A stretch of 64,000 nt of DNA, taken from Panacibacter ginsenosidivorans (lineage in GTDB: Bacteria; Bacteroidota; Bacteroidia; Chitinophagales; Chitinophagaceae). Of the stretch, positions 38,001 to 44,758 are shown piece by piece (position 1 is the first letter of the stretch; every line of letters starts with the position of its first letter). Under the pieces are notes generated by a model. It worked only from the letters and a program-made list of their open reading frames with translations, was not told the origin of the DNA and did no database searches. The stretch is taken from assembly GCF_007971225.1 (NCBI RefSeq), contig NZ_CP042435.1, positions 3,165,501 through 3,229,500 of the forward strand, in the 5' to 3' direction. The translations under genes and the position numbers were made by a program.

Positions 38001-38338
38001 TTGCCATCCCAACTGCGCACTTCATCCGGTGAAGGATGATACGTTAATCTTTTTGGTGTACCACCGCTTGCAGCAACAATATATACGTCTTCATTTCCAT
38101 CGTAGTTTCCGTTAAATGCAATCCACTTTCCATCGGGCGAAAGCATTGGGTTACTTTCAACGCCGGGATTTACAGTGATCCTTTGCGGATGTGACCCATC
38201 GCGGTCTGTTGTCCACACATCTCCGCCATAGGCAAATGCAATTTTGTTATTACTTACAGACGGCGAACGCAGCAACAGGGTTTCCTGCGCAGCGGCGCTT
38301 ATGCCTGCGCATACAAAGAGAATAAGCAGTTTGTACAT
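35084..38338 (-). CDS. Tricorn-like S41 family protease, periplasmic
   Basis: 1084 residues with a signal peptide ending SAAAQE. The first 600 residues form a two-propeller tricorn architecture, seen as repeated PD40 strands (SPDGKWIAFNGNYDGNEDVYIV, SPDGKYTAYIRS, SPDGKWIAYFSDESGEYTLKL, SKDGKYIFFTAS). A Lys/Asp-rich linker (about 545-575) and the tricorn C1 domain follow, then a PDZ domain around PGIDVKQGQYLLAVNGIPLDA and the S41 core with VIADDRNNMGG and LTNSHALSGGDLMPYM, where S972 is the likely nucleophile. It would degrade peptides in the periplasm. Length is that of tricorn-type enzymes. It ends at a complete repeat element. Confidence 0.92.
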   Translation of the reverse strand: MYKLLILFVCAGISAAAQETLLLRSPSVSNNKIAFAYGGDVWTTDRDGSHPQRITVNPGVESNPMLSPDGKWIAFNGNYDGNEDVYIVAASGGTPKRLTYHPSPDEVRSWDGNDKIVFSSSRSVWHNFNLQLFEVSITTGIEQMLPMPEASQGSVSPDGKYTAYIRSVDVNEWANFRLYRGGDKLRIWIFNNSTHDIEEIAAANSNSSRPVWTDNNTIYFLSDRDNHYVNVYKYNVQTKAVSQVTSLKDFDVKTLYSNGSELAFEQAGKIFLLNPSTDQVTHVPVTIQEDMISKRSYFADADGSITNVNISPTGLRALMEVRGEIFTVPLDKGDVRNITNTTNANERDPAWSPDGKWIAYFSDESGEYTLKLKDQKGEKDAVTIKLDSIGFYFHPVWSPDSKKIAYTDKQRKLFIIDITEKKPVEIDKDWYTPGAPQISYCWSTDSKWITYNNRVDNHFGAIFLYNIADKKKYQLTDAMSEANFPVFSKDGKYIFFTASTNYGPGEAWLDLTSYDHETRSNIYAIVLSKKNPSILKPQSDEETVAATAEKPATTDDSKKNKKDKPADKTDSSKESAVVIDLDNIQQRIETLPIPAKNIYALSALVDGQLYYLTQDYHVPTATLNGYDIEKRKSDVVMSGINYYIVSNDGKKMLYIANGSYGIVTTNKANVGDGALNTAAIKVYVDPEKEWAQMYNEVWRIERDFLYVKNANGANLEALKKKYSIFLPYLAHRSDLEYVIRQMLGELVLGHVFVGGGDFPKTKSVSVGLLGADYEIVSGYYKFKKIYSGLNWNPNLTAPLTQPGIDVKQGQYLLAVNGIPLDAKINVYSLFQNTAGKQTRITVNDSASMKSAKDFIVVPVPSESGLRFMDRVEENRRIVDSLSGGRIAYVYLPNTADGGYDFTNRYFFTQLNKDAVIADDRNNMGGYAADYIVDLLARKTVMYSNQRDNKPFSIPNAVINGPKVMLTNSHALSGGDLMPYMFRAKGVGKLVGTTTFGILVGNAGNPGLMDGGYITSPNIGIFSTDEKWIIEQTGVAPDVEVENYPKDLLNGHDAQLEKAIEIIMKDLPPHKEVHQPADPIRVADY

Positions 38339-38431
38339 ATAGTATTATTTGAAAGTTGGTATGAAAAGGTCAGATAATAAATATAATAAAATATTTTTTG
38401 AACCCGGCAGAAGAATAAGCATTGAGCTTTC

Positions 38432-38502
38432 GTTGCGTCGCACACTTGTGCGTTCCATTTTTTGCTTAACAATGAACAAACCTTTGAAGTGAGTGACACA
38501 AC
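38432..38502. repeat. Dispersed hairpin repeat, paired arms (A and B types)
   Basis: GTTGCGTCGCACACTTGTGC (38432-38451) faces GAAGTGAGTGACACAAC (38486-38502). The left flank starts GAACCCGGC and the right flank continues AGGTGATGCCAT, so the halves have different outer sequences. Confidence 0.85.
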
Positions 38503-38573
38503 AGGTGATGCCATAAAATACTAAAGCCGACAAACAAAAATTATTCACAATTGACAATTCCCCATTCACGACA

Positions 38574-40031
38574 TTAGCTCATCCAATTCGTTCCAGCTTC
38601 AGGATTCCATTTGATCGTTGATTTTTTCAACCTGGTAAAAAATTCAATTGAACTTTTCCCTGTGATATCACCACTGCCGAATTTACTTTCATTCCAACCA
38701 CCAAAAGAAAAAGGTTCACGCGGTACAGGCACACCAACATTTACGCCGATCATTCCTGCACTTGCTTTGTCAATTACAAACCTTGCGTAACTACCGTTTT
38801 GTGTGAATACACTTGCAGCATTGCCATAAGGATTGTTATTCTCAATCGCAACAGCTTCTTCCAAACTATTTGTACGCATTATGCTGATAACAGGACCAAA
38901 TATCTCTTCTTTTGCAACAGACATTTCGGGTTTTACAAAATCAATTACAGTAGGACCAACATAAGTGCCATTCTCTTTTCCTTCAACAGTTGCACCGCGG
39001 CCATCCACTAAAATCTTTGCTCCTTGCTGTTCTGCTTCTGTAATGTATTGTTCAATTCTTTCTTTTGATTGCTTGCTAATGACAGCACCAAGATTTTTTC
39101 CCGGCACTACTTTCTTTGCTTCCTCGCAAATTTTATTGATGATGTGGTCAACATCGCCAACTGCTACCATTGCAGATGCTGCCATACAGCGCTGACCCGC
39201 ACAACCACTCATGGATGCAGTAATATTTTGTGCGGTCATTTCAGGTTTGGCATCAGGTAAAACAATGAGGTGATTTTTTGCACCACCCAATGCAAGACAT
39301 TGTTTAAAGTTATATGTAGCCGTTTGATAAACGATCTTCGCAACCTTAGTTGAACCAACGAATGTAACGGCTTCAATATCCGGATGGGCACAAATTGCAG
39401 TTGCAATTTCGCTATTACCATTTACTATATTGAAAACGCCATCTGGCAGGCCTGCTTCTTTTAACAAAGTTGCAATACGTGTCAATGTCAATGGGACTTT
39501 TTCTGATGGTTTTATGATCATGCAATTGCCAAGTGCGATTGCGTTAGGGATGGTCCAATTGGGAACCATTGCAGGGAAATTAAACGGAACGATGGATGCT
39601 ACAACGCCAAGCGGAATACGCTCTGTTCTGCATTCTATACCTTTACTCACTTCTAATAATTCGCCTGTTACTAATTGGGGTAATGAACAGGCAAACTCCG
39701 TGAGCTCAATGCATTTTTCTATTTCAGCAACAGATTCACCAATGGTCTTCCCATTTTCTTCGCTGATCAATGCAGCAAGCTCATCCAGGTTTTTTTCGAG
39801 TAAATATTTGTAACGAAAGAACACCTGTACTCTTTCTTTGATGGGCGTTTTGCTCCATTTTGGAAATGCTTCTTTGGCTGCTTTAACTGCTTTGTTTAAA
39901 TCGTCGGAAGACGACAAAGGAACAGTTGATAAACGTGTTCCATCTAAGGGAGAAATAACATCTAATGTTTTATCGGTTGTGGCATCAACAAATTTTCCGT
40001 TGATATAATTTTGAACGGGATTGTATTTCAT
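38574..40031 (-). CDS. mmsA: CoA-acylating methylmalonate-semialdehyde dehydrogenase
   Basis: 485 residues. Converts methylmalonate semialdehyde or malonate semialdehyde with CoA and NAD to propionyl-CoA or acetyl-CoA, in valine, myo-inositol or beta-alanine degradation. Signature features: the start VQNYINGKFVDATTDKTLDVISPLDG, IVPFNFPAMVPNWTIPNAIALGNCMIIKPSEKVPLT, EAVTFVGSTKVAK, and the catalytic C282 in GCAGQRCMAAS. The GQRCM motif is characteristic of MMSDH rather than of other aldehyde dehydrogenases. Length is typical. It stands alone between two repeats; the nearby omega-aminotransferase is a plausible partner. Confidence 0.92.
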   Translation of the reverse strand: MKYNPVQNYINGKFVDATTDKTLDVISPLDGTRLSTVPLSSSDDLNKAVKAAKEAFPKWSKTPIKERVQVFFRYKYLLEKNLDELAALISEENGKTIGESVAEIEKCIELTEFACSLPQLVTGELLEVSKGIECRTERIPLGVVASIVPFNFPAMVPNWTIPNAIALGNCMIIKPSEKVPLTLTRIATLLKEAGLPDGVFNIVNGNSEIATAICAHPDIEAVTFVGSTKVAKIVYQTATYNFKQCLALGGAKNHLIVLPDAKPEMTAQNITASMSGCAGQRCMAASAMVAVGDVDHIINKICEEAKKVVPGKNLGAVISKQSKERIEQYITEAEQQGAKILVDGRGATVEGKENGTYVGPTVIDFVKPEMSVAKEEIFGPVISIMRTNSLEEAVAIENNNPYGNAASVFTQNGSYARFVIDKASAGMIGVNVGVPVPREPFSFGGWNESKFGSGDITGKSSIEFFTRLKKSTIKWNPEAGTNWMS

Positions 40032-40098
40032 AAATTTTTCCTCATGCAGAATGGCAGGAGAAATTAAAGTTATGGAATTGCTGCAAAGATTTGTAACA

Positions 40099-40118
40099 GT
40101 ACAAGAGTGCGACGCAAC
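40099..40118. repeat. Dispersed hairpin repeat, single arm
   Basis: GTACAAGAGTGCGACGCAAC lies 38 bases downstream of argH's end and 67 bases before the mmsA start, at the operon end. Right flank AAAAGTTTAATACCGG. Confidence 0.85.
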
Positions 40119-40156
40119 AAAAGTTTAATACCGGTAATACAGCAGGTTAAAAAAAA

Positions 40157-41491
40157 TTACTTACCCAGCAAATGATCAATGGCGTTATGATAATTTTCAA
40201 AAGTAAAGCTGCTCATTATTTTTTTCATGTTGGCAGCAATTTGTTCATTGCATAAATTTCCAATACTGCCTTCGTGTGTGTGATTGACATTGGTGGAGTA
40301 AGTATAGTTGCCTGCTTCGATATCTAAGCCAATTTTTTTGTAAGCGTCGCGGAAAGGTGTGCCTTGCAAAACAAGTTTGTTCACTTCTTCTACACTAAAG
40401 AGGAATTTATATTTATCGTCTTCGAGAATATTTTCTTTTACCTCCATATTGCTTAGCATAAGTCCAGCCATATCTATGCAATTGCGCAATGTTTCAAATG
40501 CAGGAAATAAATGTTCTTTTAGCAATTGAAGATCCCGGTGATAGCCGGATGGAAGATTGGTGGTCATCATCATGATCTCATTTGGCAACGCTTTGATGCG
40601 GTTGCAATGAGAACGGATCAATTCAAAAACATCAGGATTTTTTTTGTGCGGCATAATGCTGCTGCCTGTTGTAAGCTGTGTGGGAAAACTTACAAAACTA
40701 AAATTCTGATTAAGGAACAAACAAGCATCCATGCTAAGTTTGCTCAACGTATCTGCAATGTTTGATAATGCATATGCAACAATTCTTTCTGCTTTACCGC
40801 GACCCATTTGTGCGTAAACAACATTATAATTTAAATCTGCAAAGCCAAGTAATTTTGTTGTAAGTGTTCTGTTAATGGGGAATGAAGAACCATAGCCAGC
40901 AGCAGAACCTAATGGGTTTTTATTTACAATATCGAAGGCAGCTTTTAGCGTTATTGTATCATCAACCAAACTTTCTGCATAAGCGCCAAACCACAAACCG
41001 AATGATGATGGCATTGCCAATTGCAAATGCGTGTATCCTGGTAATAAATGCGTTTTGAATTTTTCGCTTTGCGTAATGAGTAAGTCAAAAAATGATTGAA
41101 CAGATTGTACTGTTTTTTCCAATTCGCTTCTTAGAAACAATTTTACATCTACTAAAACCTGGTCGTTACGGCTGCGTGCAGAATGTATTTTTTTACCAAC
41201 GTCGCCAAGCTTTTCAGTGAGCAAAAATTCAACCTGCGAGTGAACGTCCTCAATATTATCGTGAATTTTAAATGTTGAGTCTTGCGTAGATTTATAAATT
41301 TCTCTTAGTTCTTTTGTAAGTAACTCAGCTTCATCAATTGTAAGCAAGCCAACTGTTGCAAGCATTTTTGCATGGGCAATATTTCCAAGCACATCAAATG
41401 GTGCAAGTAATAAATCAAACTCACGGTCTTTGCCAACAGTGAATTGTTCCACTTCTTTTAATGATGCTGTATTTTTTGCCCAGAGTTTCAT
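40157..41491 (-). CDS. argH: Argininosuccinate lyase
   Basis: 444 residues. Last step of arginine synthesis: argininosuccinate to arginine and fumarate. Signature motifs of the fumarase/aspartase superfamily are present: IHSARSRNDQVLVD, the catalytic His in GYTHLQLAMP, and the mobile loop TGSSIMPHKKNPDVFELIR. The start MKLWAKNTASLKEVEQFTVGKDRE at 41491 aligns with the family; the frame reaches back to 41584 only by translating a repeat arm and its flank (RCVAHLHSN). An alternative Met lies two codons earlier. It is the last gene of the arginine operon. Confidence 0.95.
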   Translation of the reverse strand: MKLWAKNTASLKEVEQFTVGKDREFDLLLAPFDVLGNIAHAKMLATVGLLTIDEAELLTKELREIYKSTQDSTFKIHDNIEDVHSQVEFLLTEKLGDVGKKIHSARSRNDQVLVDVKLFLRSELEKTVQSVQSFFDLLITQSEKFKTHLLPGYTHLQLAMPSSFGLWFGAYAESLVDDTITLKAAFDIVNKNPLGSAAGYGSSFPINRTLTTKLLGFADLNYNVVYAQMGRGKAERIVAYALSNIADTLSKLSMDACLFLNQNFSFVSFPTQLTTGSSIMPHKKNPDVFELIRSHCNRIKALPNEIMMMTTNLPSGYHRDLQLLKEHLFPAFETLRNCIDMAGLMLSNMEVKENILEDDKYKFLFSVEEVNKLVLQGTPFRDAYKKIGLDIEAGNYTYSTNVNHTHEGSIGNLCNEQIAANMKKIMSSFTFENYHNAIDHLLGK

Positions 41492-41533
41492 GTTCATTTT
41501 ATTTATTGCCTCGTTGCTGAAATACTTGTTGCT

Positions 41534-41553
41534 GTGCAAGTGTGCGACGCAAC
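41534..41553. repeat. Dispersed hairpin repeat inside the arg operon
   Basis: GTGCAAGTGTGCGACGCAAC between argE and argH, 43 bases before the argH start. The flank continues GAAGTTTAATAG and reaches GCCCGGCAC. Confidence 0.85.
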
Positions 41554-41590
41554 GAAGTTTAATAGTTACTCTTCTGCCCGGCACATAATG

Positions 41591-42637
41591 CTACAATAAT
41601 ATTTTATCAAGCAGTTTTATATACAAATTAATTCCGTTTCTTATTTCATCAACATAAATAAATTCATCTGCTGTGTGGCTGCGTGCACTATCGCCGGGAC
41701 CCATTTTCAATGTAGGAAAATTCATTAATGCTTTATCACTTGTTGTGGGCGAACCATAATATGATCTCCCCAGTTCAATGCCAGCTTTAATGAGCGGATG
41801 ATCCAATGCAATAGAAGTGGAACGCAATCGTGAACTGCGTGGCTGAACATCGCAACTAACATTGCTTTTGATAATGCCGAGCACTTCCTCAAAAGTATAC
41901 AACTCATTAACGCGAACATCAACCGTAAACTTACATTCATGTGGAACTACGTTGTGTTGTGAGCCTGCATTGATAATGGTTACACTCATCTTCATCGGTC
42001 CGAGCAAATCAGAAACTTTATCATACTTATATGTTCTGAACCATTCAATATCTTTTAATGCTTTGTAAATAGCATTCTCACCTTCTTCCCTTGCCGCATG
42101 ACCAGCTCTGCCATGCGTGATACAATCCAGCACCAGCAAGCCTTTTTCGGCAACAGCCATATTCATTAATGTTGGTTCCCCAACAATTCCAAAATCAATT
42201 TTAGGTAATCGCGGCAACAAAATTTCAATACCGTTATGCCCGGAAATTTCTTCTTCAGCACTTGCAGCAATAAGAAGATTGTATTTTAAATTTTCCTGTT
42301 TGTAATAATGAATAAATGTTGCGATCAATGAAACCAAACAACCGCCTGCATCATTGCTTCCCAAACCATAAAGCTTTCCATCTTTTTCGATTGGCGTAAA
42401 TGGATCGAGTGTATATGCTTTATTTGGCTTAACTGTATCGTGGTGTGAGTTGAGAACAATCGTAGGCTTGCTTTCATCAAAAAATTTATTCTTCGCCCAG
42501 ATATTATTGAGATAACTATAAGTAGTAATTCCTTTTGAATCGAGAAAATTATCAATGATCTCTGCCGTGTTATCTTCTTCTTTTGAAAATGAAGGTGTGC
42601 TAATGAGCTTTTTTAAAAGGTCGATTGCAGCCTCCAT
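41591..42637 (-). CDS. argE: Acyl-ornithine/acyl-citrulline deacylase, M20 family
   Basis: 348 residues from Met at 42637. M20 zinc peptidase fold: LNSHHDTV with the first metal His, YGLGSNDAGGCLVSL with the bridging Asp, SAEEEISG with catalytic and metal Glu, VGEPTLMNMAVAEKGLL and a final SARSHTADEFIYVDEI. In this pathway it removes the acyl group from N-acetyl- or N-succinyl-citrulline, because the carbamoyltransferase upstream in the operon uses acyl-ornithine. The upstream frame from 42697 adds 20 residues partly coded by a G/C palindrome (KVSPTGGDL); the shorter start fits the family better. It lies between argB and argH. Confidence 0.85.
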   Translation of the reverse strand: MEAAIDLLKKLISTPSFSKEEDNTAEIIDNFLDSKGITTYSYLNNIWAKNKFFDESKPTIVLNSHHDTVKPNKAYTLDPFTPIEKDGKLYGLGSNDAGGCLVSLIATFIHYYKQENLKYNLLIAASAEEEISGHNGIEILLPRLPKIDFGIVGEPTLMNMAVAEKGLLVLDCITHGRAGHAAREEGENAIYKALKDIEWFRTYKYDKVSDLLGPMKMSVTIINAGSQHNVVPHECKFTVDVRVNELYTFEEVLGIIKSNVSCDVQPRSSRLRSTSIALDHPLIKAGIELGRSYYGSPTTSDKALMNFPTLKMGPGDSARSHTADEFIYVDEIRNGINLYIKLLDKILL

Positions 42638-42641
42638 TAAA

Positions 42642-42660
42642 TCTCCCCCGGTGGGAGAGA
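42642..42660. repeat. G/C-rich palindrome in the argE leader
   Basis: TCTCCC and GGGAGA around CCCGGT form a short strong stem directly before the preferred argE start. If translation begins upstream it codes SPTGG. Confidence 0.75.
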
Positions 42661-42711
42661 CCTTCGAACCATCCTGATAAGTATTATCTATGTACATAAA
42701 ACGAGCTTTCT

Positions 42712-43581
42712 TTAAGCCCCTCCACCGGAGGGGTTTGGGGAGGCTATGATACTTGTACCTGATTGTTGTTGTATTAATTCCTGCAGTTCTTCCGCTTTGC
42801 CAATTATTACACGATGAACACCTTTGTTCAATGCTGCAAAAGCATTTTCAAGCTTAGGTATCATACCTGCAAAAATTACATTCTGTTGTTTTAGTTCTGT
42901 GTATGATGAAGGTGTGATAGAAGCTATAACCGTGTTGTCATCATTTGCATCCATCAAAACACCTGCTTTCTCAAAAGAATAAATTAAATGTACTTCATAC
43001 AATGCACTCATGGCTTGCGCTATTTCCTGTGCAATAGTATCTGCATTAGTATTTAGTAACTGACCTTCTTTGTTATGTGTGATCGGCGCTAATACTACAT
43101 CTGCATTTTGATCTAATAAACTTCTCAGTAAAGAAGTGTTTACAGCATCTACATCACCCACAAAGCCATAATCAATAGTTGCATGTTTGCGTTTGTGTGA
43201 TTGTATCACATTACCATCGGCGCCGCATAGACCAAGTGCATTGCTGCCGCGTGATTGTAATTGTGCAACTATATTTTTGTTGATGTATCCTGCATACACC
43301 ATCGTAACGATCTTCAAAGTTTCTGCATCTGTTATTCTTCTGCCATCAATCATTTGTTGTTCAACTCCTAATTGCGCGGCAAGTTTTGTAGCAAGCTTTC
43401 CTCCCCCATGGATCAATATTTTCTTTCCTTCTACTGCAACAAATGATGATAAGAACATTTGAAGTTTTACATCATCATCTATTATATTGCCGCCAATCTT
43501 TATAACATATAAAGCCCCCTTCCGGCTTCCCCCTGTGGGGGAAGAGTTTGTAACCTCTTCCAAATTATTCGACTTTGCCAT
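42712..43581 (-). CDS. argB: N-acylglutamate kinase
   Basis: 289 residues. Phosphorylates N-acetyl- (or N-succinyl-) glutamate, second step of the acylated ornithine route. Amino-acid-kinase motifs: VIKIGGNIIDD, LIHGGGKLATKLAAQLG, DGRRITDAETLKIVTMVYAGYINKNIVAQL, the nucleotide region APITHNKEGQLLNTNADTIAQEIAQAM, and IFAGMIPKLENAFAALNKGV. The N-terminal 24 residues (MAKSNNLEEVTNSSPTGGSRKGAL) are foreign to the family and are coded partly by a G/C palindrome. No in-frame start exists between it and VIKIGG, so the palindrome must be translated. The C-terminus SPNPSGGGA also derives from a palindrome. Confidence 0.9.
   Translation of the reverse strand: MAKSNNLEEVTNSSPTGGSRKGALYVIKIGGNIIDDDVKLQMFLSSFVAVEGKKILIHGGGKLATKLAAQLGVEQQMIDGRRITDAETLKIVTMVYAGYINKNIVAQLQSRGSNALGLCGADGNVIQSHKRKHATIDYGFVGDVDAVNTSLLRSLLDQNADVVLAPITHNKEGQLLNTNADTIAQEIAQAMSALYEVHLIYSFEKAGVLMDANDDNTVIASITPSSYTELKQQNVIFAGMIPKLENAFAALNKGVHRVIIGKAEELQELIQQQSGTSIIASPNPSGGGA
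42715..42743. repeat. G/C-rich palindrome at the 3' end of argB
   Basis: CCCCTCC and GGAGGGG flank ACC, followed by TTTGGGGAGGCT. On the minus strand it codes the last argB residues (ASPNPSGGGA), so the gene ends inside the element. Confidence 0.8.
43513..43544. repeat. G/C-rich palindrome inside the argB coding sequence
   Basis: CTTCCCCC and GGGGGAAG around TGT (43526-43544), preceded by AGCCCCCTTCCGG. It is translated in frame as part of SSPTGGSRKGA at the argB N-terminus. Confidence 0.8.
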
Positions 43582-43603
43582 AGCATTAAGATGTATATTA
43601 AAG

Positions 43604-43632
43604 TCTCCCCAACGGGGGAGATTTAGAGGGTG
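43604..43632. repeat. G/C-rich palindrome at the argF'/argB junction
   Basis: TCTCCCC and GGGGAGA around AACG, then TTTAGAGGGTG. The final two codons and stop of argF' lie in its tail. Confidence 0.8.
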
Positions 43633-44594
43633 CGCAGTATTTCACTTATCACAGACTGCGCCGCCCAAACACGGTTTCCTGCCTGCTGCGTAACAATACT
43701 GTTAACGCTATCTAATACTTCATCACTCAATTCTACATTTCTTCTTACAGGTAAACAATGCATCACTTTTGCATTATTGGTAAGTTTCAGTTTTTCTTCT
43801 GTAAGCATCCAGCGCGGATCATTCTCGTAGATCTTTCCGTAATCTTTATACGTGCTCCAATTCTTCACATACACAAAGTCTGCATCTTTCAAAGCTTCAT
43901 CCTGGTTAAGAATGATGGTCGCACCTTTTGTAAACTGTTCACTCAATTCATAATCTTCCGGATGGGTAATAACGAAATCCGCTTCGCCCCATGCATTGAT
44001 CCATTGCGCAAAACTATTGGCAACGCATTGCGGTAATGCTTTTACATGCGGCGCCCAGGTGAGAACAATTTTTGGTTTTGATTTTTGATTTTTGATTTTT
44101 GACTTTTGTAATTCCTCTGTGATGGTAACAATGTCCGTTAATGATTGCAATGGATGTAGTGTTGCACTTTCTAAACTAATCACCGGCACGCCGCAATATT
44201 TTATGAACTGAGAAATATACAATTCACTGTAATCGTCTTCACGGTTTTTCAATGAAGGAAACGTTCTTATACAAAGTATATCAAAATAACTTCCGAGTAT
44301 TGGTGCAGCATCTTTAATATGCTCTACTGAACTGCCACTCATGATAGCGCCCTCTTCAAATTCCAGCGCCCAGCCTTCTTTATCTACGTTGAAAACAATA
44401 GCTTCCATGCCGAGATTGCTTGCAGCTACCTGTGTGCTCAAACGTGTACGCAGACTGGGATTCAGAAACAGCAACCCAATGCGTTTATCCGCACCAAGTG
44501 TTCTGTCTTTAAACGGGTCTGCTTTATACATCAATGCTTTTTCTACCAATGCATTAATGTTTTTTACATCATGAACGGAAATAAATTGTTTCAC
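43623..44594 (-). CDS. argF': N-acyl-L-ornithine carbamoyltransferase
   Basis: 323 residues. Carbamoylates N-acetyl- or N-succinyl-ornithine rather than ornithine, the variant found in Bacteroidota and Xanthomonas. The carbamoyl-phosphate loop is FLNPSLRTRLST (residues 43-54), as in the acyl-ornithine enzymes, not STRTR of ordinary OTCase. Other motifs: ESATLHPLQSLTDIVTI, LTWAPHVKALPQCVANSFAQW and MHCLPVRRNVELSDEVLDS. Residue 90, which by recollection is Pro in the succinyl-specific B. fragilis enzyme and Glu in the acetyl-specific Xanthomonas enzyme, is Val here (GSSVEHI). A Lys/Ser-rich insert at 164-173 is coded by a seven-base tandem repeat. The C-terminus ends in a G/C palindrome. Confidence 0.9.
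   Translation of the reverse strand: MKQFISVHDVKNINALVEKALMYKADPFKDRTLGADKRIGLLFLNPSLRTRLSTQVAASNLGMEAIVFNVDKEGWALEFEEGAIMSGSSVEHIKDAAPILGSYFDILCIRTFPSLKNREDDYSELYISQFIKYCGVPVISLESATLHPLQSLTDIVTITEELQKSKIKNQKSKPKIVLTWAPHVKALPQCVANSFAQWINAWGEADFVITHPEDYELSEQFTKGATIILNQDEALKDADFVYVKNWSTYKDYGKIYENDPRWMLTEEKLKLTNNAKVMHCLPVRRNVELSDEVLDSVNSIVTQQAGNRVWAAQSVISEILRTL
44075..44108. repeat. Seven-base tandem repeat (TTTTTGA) in argF'
   Basis: Three exact copies of TTTTTGA plus a degenerate unit on each side. It codes KSKIKNQKSK. Since seven is not a multiple of three, gain or loss of one unit would shift the frame. Confidence 0.8.
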
Positions 44595-44648
44595 TTCTGC
44601 TGATATATTTATTTATGTACAAAGCTGCATTGCTACTATTAAACTTTT

Positions 44649-44714
44649 GTTGTGTCACTCTCTTTTGCGTTCTGTTCATTATTGAACTGAACGATGAAAG
44701 GATTGCGACGCAAC
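44649..44714. repeat. Dispersed hairpin repeat, paired arms (B and C types)
   Basis: GTTGTGTCACTCTCTTTT (from 44649) faces GATGAAAGGATTGCGACGCAAC-like sequence (44693-44714), between argD and argF'. The short central loop has complementary GTTCTGTTCA and TGAACTGAAC. The right arm is the C variant also seen at 61475. Confidence 0.8.
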
Positions 44715-44758
44715 AAACGATGCCATGAAATACAGAAGCTAGTATCAAAACAATTCTT

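Noticed and set aside
31125-40031. A single catabolic operon of aminotransferase, DUF5916, protease and dehydrogenase
   Set aside because: Strands alternate, and terminators or repeats lie between the genes; only a loose pathway link is possible.
41492-41584. N-terminal extension of argH
   Set aside because: It reads through a repeat arm (RCVAHLHSN); homologues start at MKLW.
42637-42697. Longer argE start with MYIDNTYQDGSKVSPTGG
   Set aside because: The extra residues come partly from a G/C palindrome and are not expected in the M20 family; kept only as an alternative.
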